NCBI GenBank assembly: GCA_029939545.1
Contig: JAOZSS010000138.1
Coordinates: forward strand, 1-6,500
Origin: Kiritimatiellia bacterium
GTDB taxonomy: Bacteria; Verrucomicrobiota; Kiritimatiellia; UBA8416; JABMPJ01
Length of the DNA stretch: 6,500 nucleotides
Direction: 5' to 3'
Shown here: piece after piece, positions 1 through 3,964 of the stretch
How the letters are laid out: every line of letters begins with the position of its first letter
How positions within the stretch are numbered: position 1 is the first letter of the stretch
The notes under the pieces: model-generated
The model's database searches: none
Seen by the model: the letters and a program-made list of their open reading frames with translations, nothing else
Told to the model about the DNA's origin: nothing
Translations under genes and position numbers: made by a program

Positions 1-201
1 AAATGGGGGGCGCTTAGTCGCATGAGTGAGAGCGGAAGACCGGTTACACCCTCTGTCCGGCGGGTGCCGCATCGCTGTGTCTCGTTATCTCGCTGTGCTC
101 GCGTGATATGGACTCGACACCACCGCCTCTTTGGAGTAACCATGTCGTCCTGTTTTCTTTTTACAACCCGCAGGCGACTGCGATGGGAAGGGGCCTACGC
201 T
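1..201. other. upstream region with no supportable gene
   Basis: No gene is recognised here. The frame of the zinc-ribbon gene is open to the left edge of the window, and an in-frame ATG at 142 has a GGAG about 6 nt upstream. However, the encoded residues are Arg/Ser/Cys-rich and unlike the N-terminus of the family, so I treat the stretch as a leader. In frame 2 a TGA at 23-25 could be the end of a gene entering from the left, but only a few codons are visible. Confidence 0.4.
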
Positions 202-897
202 GTGAGTGAAATCAAGAAGTTGCTGCCGCTTCAGGAACTGGACTGCCAACTGCGTACTATGAGACGGGAACTCGAGGATATCCCGGCGCGCAAAGAGGAG
301 GAACAGTCCCGATTACAGGAGCATAAGGCCAATTTGGCCGAAGCCGAAGCCGCCATGAAACTCGAACAGGCCAAGATCAAGGAGCTCGATCTTGAAGTGC
401 AGTCCTGCAAGGATCAGATCGCTAAGTACCGCCAGCAGCAGATGGTCTTGAAGTCCAACAAGGAGTTCAAGGCTATGGAGTCGGAGATCGCGAATGTCCA
501 GGTGAAGATCCGTGGGCACGAGGATCAGGAACTCGTCCTAATGGAGGATGTTGAGAACGCGCGCGTGAACGTGACTGAGCGCTGCAAGGAGTTGGCTGCC
601 GAGGAAGAGGCCGTCAACTTAGATGTCGCCGAGCTGGACAAGCGGGTTGCTGGCATTGAAGTAGAGATCACGACGATGGAGGCCAAGCGCGGTGAGGTGG
701 TGGCAGAGGTGCCCGAGGAGGTGCTCTCCCGTTACGAACGTATTTTTTCCCGCAGGGATCGCGCTCTCGTGCCGGTTGAAGGTGGGATTTGCGGTGGTTG
801 CCACATGAAGCTTCCTCCCTCCGTGAGCCAGAACATTCTCAAGCAGGAAAACATGGTCTCTTGCGACCACTGCGGCCGTCTGCTATACATTGCATAG
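202..897 (+). CDS. coiled-coil protein with C-terminal C4 zinc ribbon (zf-RING_7 / CT398-FlgZ type)
   Basis: The 231-residue product matches the zf-RING_7 family layout. Residues ~5-170 form a long charged antiparallel coiled coil. It contains the family-typical stretch KSNKEFKAMESEI at ~84-96, between the two helices. The C-terminus is a zinc ribbon with Cys197, Cys200, Cys221 and Cys224, in CGGC and CDHC pairs. Known relatives are chlamydial CT398/CdsZ and Helicobacter HP0958 (FlgZ), which bind RpoN and secretion or flagellar partners; in most bacteria the role is undefined. It is presumably cytoplasmic. I chose GTG at 202 because GGAAGGGG lies about 8 nt upstream and homologues start just before the KKLLPLQELD segment. 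The longer reading from 22 or 142 adds an Arg/Cys-rich extension unlike the family. rnpB follows in the same direction after an 81-nt spacer. The family call is firm; the cellular function is not. Confidence 0.88.
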   Translation: MSEIKKLLPLQELDCQLRTMRRELEDIPARKEEEQSRLQEHKANLAEAEAAMKLEQAKIKELDLEVQSCKDQIAKYRQQQMVLKSNKEFKAMESEIANVQVKIRGHEDQELVLMEDVENARVNVTERCKELAAEEEAVNLDVAELDKRVAGIEVEITTMEAKRGEVVAEVPEEVLSRYERIFSRRDRALVPVEGGICGGCHMKLPPSVSQNILKQENMVSCDHCGRLLYIA

Positions 898-898
898 C

Positions 899-928
899 GG
901 TTCAAGGTTCTGGGTTCAAGGTTCCAGG
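899..928. repeat. short tandem repeat GGTTCAAGGTTC x2
   Basis: Two identical 12-mers, GGTTCAAGGTTC, lie at 899-910 and 913-924 with a period of 14, followed by a degenerate CCAGG. The array starts two bases after the TAG stop at 895-897. It resembles the GGTTC-type interspersed repeats of several repeat-rich bacterial genomes; that attribution is from memory. Confidence 0.65.
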
Positions 929-950
929 CGATGGAGTTGGGGCCTCCGAC

Positions 951-978
951 TTGAGCTATTGTTGTTTTAAAGTATTTT
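951..978 (+). promoter_or_regulatory. possible weak promoter for rnpB
   Basis: TTGAGC at 951-956 and TATTTT at 973-978 are separated by 16 bp and lie in an AT-rich patch just before rnpB. TAAAGT at 968-973 would place transcription start nearer the 5' end of the P1 helix but has no good -35. Neither arrangement fits both spacing and consensus well, so this is only a candidate. Confidence 0.25.
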
Positions 979-1010
979 GACGATCGGGGGACTTTCGGTC
1001 GCTGGTTTGC

Positions 1011-1026
1011 GCCTCGCTCTCGAGGC
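1011..1026 (+). repeat. perfect 6-bp hairpin in the P3 region of rnpB
   Basis: GCCTCG (1011-1016) pairs perfectly with CGAGGC (1021-1026) across a CTCT loop, directly before the larger palindrome at 1030-1073. A second short perfect hairpin, CCGCCC/GGGCGG with a GGA loop, lies at 1075-1089. The P3 region of this RNA is therefore a chain of small hairpins, not the single stem of the E. coli RNA. Confidence 0.55.
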
Positions 1027-1029
1027 AGG

Positions 1030-1073
1030 GACTACGGGCTGGGCAAGCCAGGCGGGCATGCCACGCCGTAGTC
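1030..1073 (+). repeat. palindromic insert in the P3 region of rnpB
   Basis: GACTACGG (1030-1037) pairs perfectly with CCGTAGTC (1066-1073). The enclosed 28 nt contain a small CTGG/CCAG hairpin (1039-1051) and the self-complementary GGCATGCC (1055-1062). The P3 region spans roughly 100 nt here against about 45 nt in E. coli, so this looks like an added module. Whether it is an interspersed genomic repeat cannot be shown from one window. Confidence 0.55.
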
Positions 1074-1161
1074 GCCGCCCGGAGGGCGGGGCGTAGGCGG
1101 GAGGAAAGTCCGGACACCATAGGGTAGGATGCCTCGTGAAAACGGGGGACGTCACGTCTGG

Positions 1162-1190
1162 TCCTCCGTAGCCCGTAGGGCGAAGGGGGA
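1162..1190 (+). repeat. repeat hairpin copy 1 inside rnpB
   Basis: TCCTCC (1162-1167) pairs with GGGGGA (1185-1190) and GCCC (1171-1174) with GGGC (1178-1181). Between them is a 3x3 internal loop, GTA (1168-1170) opposite GAA (1182-1184). It lies between CR I and CR II, in the P8/P9-side arm. It shares its design with the hairpin at 1260-1285. Confidence 0.65.
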
Positions 1191-1259
1191 TGAAGCGCGA
1201 CGGACGGCCAGTGCCACAGAAAATATACCGCCTGAGATCGTGGAGACTTGGAGGGCCTG

Positions 1260-1285
1260 CCCTCCGTAGCCTTGGCGAAGGAGGG
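1260..1285 (+). repeat. repeat hairpin copy 2 inside rnpB (P12 arm)
   Basis: CCCTCC (1260-1265) pairs with GGAGGG (1280-1285) and GCC (1269-1271) with GGC (1274-1276). The same GTA (1266-1268) over GAA (1277-1279) internal loop lies between them. It falls between CR II and CR III, where type A RNAs carry the variable P12 arm. The core CTCCGTAGCC..GGCGAAGGAG resembles a small interspersed repeat recalled from other repeat-rich genomes. Confidence 0.68.
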
Positions 1286-1501
1286 TAAGGGTGAAAAGGT
1301 GGTGTAAGAGACCACCGGGTCGAGCGTAAGTGAGATCGCACGGTAAACCCCATCCGGTGCAAGATCAAATAGGGAACGAGAGACGTCCCGTCTCGTTTTC
1401 CGGACGTTCGCGTCCGGGATGAGAGTTTCGGGTTGATCGCATAGATAAATGACCGAGTCCCCGGAGGCGCTTGCGCTTTCGGGGCCAACAGAATCCGGCT
1501 T

Positions 1502-2395
1502 ATGACTCCCGATCGTCGTTATGCTTCACTTCTCCGCCGCTTGGCGGCGGCCTTGCCGCTCGTGGCCTGTGCCCTGGGCGGCTGGGTGGTCTATCATACA
1601 CAGACACTGCCGCTTCCGGCCATTCACGCCATGGCTTCCCCTTCCGTCGCGCCCGTGTCTCCGTCGGTTGTTCTGCCAGAGTCGCTCGACTGGTCTGTCT
1701 TTCAGAATGAGCAGGCACCAACGCCGGTCGCCCGTGGGGCATTGTCGCGTCGGTTCCGCCTTGCCGGAACGTTCTTCGCCTACGGCAGCGAGGCGGGCGA
1801 CACGCGTAGGGCGGTTCTTCACGATCTACAGTCGTCCGTTCAGATGATTATCGGTGAAGGGGAATCGATGGGTGACGTCGAGGTCGTCCACATCGCAAGT
1901 GATCGAGTGATTCTGCGGCGCGGACTGGAAGAAGCCGAGCTCTGGCTCGGATTCTCCCGGTCAGATTCGGAGCGGTCCACCGGGGACCCGATGGCCGAGG
2001 AGACAGGAAAGAGCGGAGACGCGAGTGCGTTTGGTGGTCGGAAGACGGGCGAACATAGCTGGGTGTTCAGTCGCGATGCGTTGCAGGAATACTACCAGGA
2101 AGTACTGGACGATCCCGAACGGCTGGTGCGTATCTTCGACTCGATGAAGGCGGTGCGTGGGTCGGACCGCCGGATTTCCGGATACCGGCTGGATATCCTC
2201 GGTGAGGGCGACTTCTATCGCGCCGCCGGCATGCAGCAGGGCGACGTTGTTCGCAAGGTCAACGGTATGAAAATGACGAGTCGGCGGCGGGCCGAGTTCT
2301 TCATCGGTGAGTTTGCACGTAACCGCGCCAACGTTTTCGAGATGGAGGTCGAACGCAACGGCCAAACGTTGAATCTGACGTACCAGATTCGCTAG
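1502..2395 (+). CDS. gspC: GspC-like type II secretion inner-membrane protein with PDZ domain
   Basis: The 297-residue product has the GspC/PulC layout. A short basic N-terminus (Arg5, Arg6, Arg12, Arg13) precedes one membrane segment at ~14-31. A Pro-rich linker runs to ~80. An HR-like beta domain follows at ~84-150 (FRLAGTFF, RRAVLHDLQ, DRVILRRG). The C-terminal PDZ domain is at ~222-297, with DILGEGDFYRAAGMQQGDVV and a VNG turn. In type II secretion GspC links the inner-membrane platform to the GspD secretin through the HR domain and helps substrate selection through PDZ. ATG 1502 gives a sensible membrane anchor; the next in-frame Met is after the membrane segment. That ATG lies inside the conserved GGCTTAT of rnpB, and no clear Shine-Dalgarno precedes it. 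No other gsp gene is in the window. The alternative is a membrane-anchored PDZ protein outside a secretion system. Confidence 0.78.
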   Translation: MTPDRRYASLLRRLAAALPLVACALGGWVVYHTQTLPLPAIHAMASPSVAPVSPSVVLPESLDWSVFQNEQAPTPVARGALSRRFRLAGTFFAYGSEAGDTRRAVLHDLQSSVQMIIGEGESMGDVEVVHIASDRVILRRGLEEAELWLGFSRSDSERSTGDPMAEETGKSGDASAFGGRKTGEHSWVFSRDALQEYYQEVLDDPERLVRIFDSMKAVRGSDRRISGYRLDILGEGDFYRAAGMQQGDVVRKVNGMKMTSRRRAEFFIGEFARNRANVFEMEVERNGQTLNLTYQIR

Positions 2396-3222
2396 GAATT
2401 ATACAGATTCCCACTCGGATATGCCCCCACCACCCGCAGCTTGGACGCAGCTTTCCGGGCGGCGCTGAGCGCGCGCTTGACGTTGGCCTTGCCGGGATGC
2501 CCCTGGATGTCTACGAGGAAGATATACTGTTGCGGGCAGCCTCGCATCGGTCGCGATAACAGCCGCGAGAGGTTGACACCCTCCTTGCGGAAGCACTCCA
2601 GGAACGTGCAGAGGCTACCCGGCTCATTCAGAAGTTGAACCGCCAGGGTCATCTTGTTCGCGCGCGGCTGGATCTTCTCCTTGCCGCCGATGGCGAGGAA
2701 AACCGTGATGTTGGGTTCATCTGTTGCGATGGGGTACTCGATCACGTCGAGGTTCCATACTTTCGCCAGCTCACGGTTTCCGAGCGCGGCCGCGTGCGGC
2801 TGCTGCCAGGCGCGCTGGGCGGCCATGGCGGTGCTCGGTACGGTCTCTTTATCGACACGCGGCAGATGCTTTTTGAGCCACGAGGTGCAATGGTCGAGCG
2901 GAACGAAATGGGAATAGAGCGTCTTGATCCGTTCGTCCTTGCGTCCGAGGAGCGCGAGGCGGACGTTGAGAGAGATCTCTTCAAGCACGTGCACCCGGGG
3001 GCGGTTGGCCAGGAGAATATCCACCATCTCGTAGATCGCGCCCCCTGACGAGTTCTCAATGGGGACGATGCCACGACGTGTCGAATCCTTGGCCACATAG
3101 GTGCAGACGTCATGGATGGAGGGCAGGGGAACGAAGGTGTTCTTTGCGCCGAACTGTTTGCGTGCAACCAGTTCCGAGTAGGTCCCCGGTGGGCCCAGGT
3201 AGGCGACATCCTTGCGCGGCAT
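2392..3222 (-). CDS. pheA: prephenate dehydratase with C-terminal ACT domain, monofunctional
   Basis: The 276-residue product converts prephenate to phenylpyruvate in phenylalanine synthesis, in the cytosol. The PDT domain spans ~1-180, with AYLGPPGTYSE (7-17), GIVPIENSSGGAI (51-63) and DEPNITVF (168-175). The ACT domain spans ~190-268 (NEPGSLCTFL, GVNLSRLLSRP), the Phe-binding regulatory module. No chorismate mutase domain precedes it, so it is the stand-alone form. The usual active-site Thr-Arg-Phe motif reads T173-V174-F175, losing the arginine, and the ACT ESRP motif reads LSRP. I chose the ATG at 3222 because CGGAGA lies ~7 nt upstream; an in-frame TTG at 3246 would add eight residues without support. 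The gene converges on gspC with overlapping stops and faces away from the rescue-factor gene. Fold and pathway are confident; full activity is less so because of the motif change. Confidence 0.9.
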   Translation of the reverse strand: MPRKDVAYLGPPGTYSELVARKQFGAKNTFVPLPSIHDVCTYVAKDSTRRGIVPIENSSGGAIYEMVDILLANRPRVHVLEEISLNVRLALLGRKDERIKTLYSHFVPLDHCTSWLKKHLPRVDKETVPSTAMAAQRAWQQPHAAALGNRELAKVWNLDVIEYPIATDEPNITVFLAIGGKEKIQPRANKMTLAVQLLNEPGSLCTFLECFRKEGVNLSRLLSRPMRGCPQQYIFLVDIQGHPGKANVKRALSAARKAASKLRVVGAYPSGNLYNS

Positions 3223-3297
3223 GATTGTTCTCCGATTCTGCGTCAACTTCTGCTATACAACGCAGACCGTATCCAAAGGGAAGCGGCAGGGGAAGGA

Positions 3298-3322
3298 GGA
3301 TTTTGCGCGGGGCGCAAAATCC
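3298..3322. repeat. 11-bp perfect inverted repeat
   Basis: GGATTTTGCGC (3298-3308) and GCGCAAAATCC (3312-3322) are perfectly complementary around a GGG loop. No T-run follows on either strand and it sits between divergent starts, so it is unlikely to be a terminator. It abuts the heptamer array exactly, which suggests a boundary or part of a composite repeat. Confidence 0.75.
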
Positions 3323-3387
3323 GGAGGTCGGAGGTCGGAGGTCGGAGGACGGAAGACGGAGGTCGGAGGACAGGGGACAGGGGACAG
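3322..3387. repeat. heptamer tandem array (CGGAGGT type)
   Basis: Nine units with a strict 7-bp period run as CGGAGGT x3, CGGAGGA, CGGAAGA, CGGAGGT, CGGAGGA and CAGGGGA x2, then CAG. The array is purine-rich on the + strand. CAGGAGTCAGGAGACAGGGG-type sequence recurs in inverted orientation at 3478-3500, so similar ends flank the 90 bp at 3388-3477. Confidence 0.85.
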
Positions 3388-3477
3388 AAAGATGTGCATG
3401 CTCTGTCCATGCGGGAGAGCATCAAAGGTGGATATATCATTCTTCCTCGCTTGGTCATGATGGCATCTCGGGCGCTC

Positions 3478-3500
3478 TGACCCCTGTCTCCTGACTCCTG
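3478..3500. repeat. inverted partial copy of the CAGGGGA repeat
   Basis: The reverse complement contains GGAGACAGGGGTCA, matching the end of the heptamer array (GGACAGGGGACAG) with a few differences. Together with that array it brackets 3388-3477 in inverted orientation. Confidence 0.55.
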
Positions 3501-3544
3501 TGACTTGGATTGAGCGAGTGAGAAAGCAATAGAAGGGTGCATGG

Positions 3545-3964
3545 ATGTCGGACGCCTATGTCAGTGCGGCGAAGCAGCGTGCGCTGGCGACGCAGATGGA
3601 GAAGCTGGGGGTTGAGAATGCGGATCTCACCGAACGCTTCATTCTCGGCAGCGGCAGCGGCGGTCAGAAGGTCAACAAAACCGCCTCCTGCGTCTATCTC
3701 AAGCACGCGCCCTCCGGCATTGAGCTTAAGTGTCAGTGCTCGCGCTCGCGCGAGATGAACCGTTTTCTTGCGCGGCGCGAGCTCTGTGATCGCCTGACAG
3801 ACCAGATTGAAGGCGAGAAGAGCCGGCGTCGGCAGGCGATGGAGAAGATTCGGCGCCAGAAGCGCCGACGCAGCCGGCGGCAGAAGGCAAAGATGGTGGA
3901 GTTGAAGCGACAGCGTGGTGCGCAGAAGCGGCTGCGAGGACAGATCGGTAACAATGGCGAGTGA
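3545..3964 (+). CDS. release-factor-like ribosome-rescue protein (GGQ domain, no codon-recognition domain)
   Basis: The 139-residue product is a stand-alone class I release-factor catalytic domain. The sequence GSGSGGQKVNKTASCVYL spans ~35-52, with the GGQ loop at Gly39-Gly40-Gln41 that triggers peptidyl-tRNA hydrolysis in the ribosomal peptidyl transferase centre. The CQCSRSREMNR stretch (63-73) matches the conserved QxxRSRxxNR region. A very basic tail (~92-132, rich in Arg, Lys and Gln) follows, as in ArfB and MTRFR-type factors, where it enters the empty mRNA channel of stalled ribosomes. There is no PxT/SPF codon-reading domain, so stop-codon-independent rescue is likely. It lacks the extra helical insertion of E. 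coli ArfB and is closer to generic short release-factor-like proteins. AGAAGGG at 3531-3537 supports ATG 3545 over the out-of-frame ATG at 3541. It overlaps the next gene by 11 nt. Confidence 0.9.
   Translation: MSDAYVSAAKQRALATQMEKLGVENADLTERFILGSGSGGQKVNKTASCVYLKHAPSGIELKCQCSRSREMNRFLARRELCDRLTDQIEGEKSRRRQAMEKIRRQKRRRSRRQKAKMVELKRQRGAQKRLRGQIGNNGE

Larger units (their letters stand above)
979..1517 (+). ncRNA. rnpB: RNase P RNA, bacterial type A, enlarged
   Basis: This is the catalytic RNA of RNase P, which trims the 5' leader from pre-tRNAs together with the RnpA protein. All five conserved regions are visible: GAGGAAAGTCCGG at 1101-1113 (CR I, P4 5' strand); ACAGAAAATATACCGCC at 1216-1232 (CR II); GGTAAGGGTGAAAAGGTGG to ACCACCG at 1284-1317 (CR III); CGGTAAACCCCATCCGG to CAAATAGG at 1341-1373 (CR IV); and ACAGAATCCGGCTTAT at 1488-1503 (CR V, P4 3' strand). 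The ends were set by P1: 979-990 pairs with 1506-1517 over 12 bp with one G-U. P2 is TCGGTC 995-1000 with GACCGA 1451-1456. A UUCG-capped hairpin lies at 1400-1417. At about 539 nt it is far longer than the E. coli RNA (377 nt). The excess is in P3, the P8/P9-side arm and P12, where repeat-like hairpins sit. The gspC-like gene begins inside its 3' end. Confidence 0.96.
3223..3544. other. divergent intergenic region filled with repeats
   Basis: This 322-bp spacer separates the divergent pheA and rescue-factor genes and must hold both promoters, but no convincing -35/-10 pair was found. It contains an 11-bp perfect inverted repeat (3298-3322), a heptamer array (3322-3387), a 7-bp stem ATGCTCT/AGAGCAT (3398-3404 with 3416-3422), and an inverted partial copy of the array's end (3478-3500). 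Open frames crossing it are repeat translations, not genes. Confidence 0.6.

Noticed and set aside
22..201. N-terminal extension of the zinc-ribbon protein from ATG 22 or ATG 142.
   Set aside because: The added residues are Arg/Cys/Ser-rich and unlike the family N-terminus, and GTG 202 has a good ribosome binding site. The ATG at 142 with GGAG upstream remains a minor alternative.
956..1488. Two long overlapping reverse-strand open frames across 956-1488.
   Set aside because: They are antisense to rnpB, whose five conserved regions and P1/P2 helices are unmistakable. The translations are Pro/Arg/Ser-rich with repeat-derived phrases and no domain.
3322..3387. CRISPR-like array.
   Set aside because: Units are 7 bp, contiguous and without spacers, so this is a simple tandem repeat.
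3112..3494. Forward open frames through the pheA start and heptamer array, with RSEVGGR-type peptides.
   Set aside because: The 7-bp array is open in all three frames and gives repeat peptides. There is no ribosome binding site or domain, and the frames overlap pheA antisense.
3545..3964. Naming the GGQ protein arfB.
   Set aside because: Its length is similar to ArfB, but the alpha-helical insertion after the GGQ strand pair is missing and the middle is shorter. Only the general release-factor-like family is supported.
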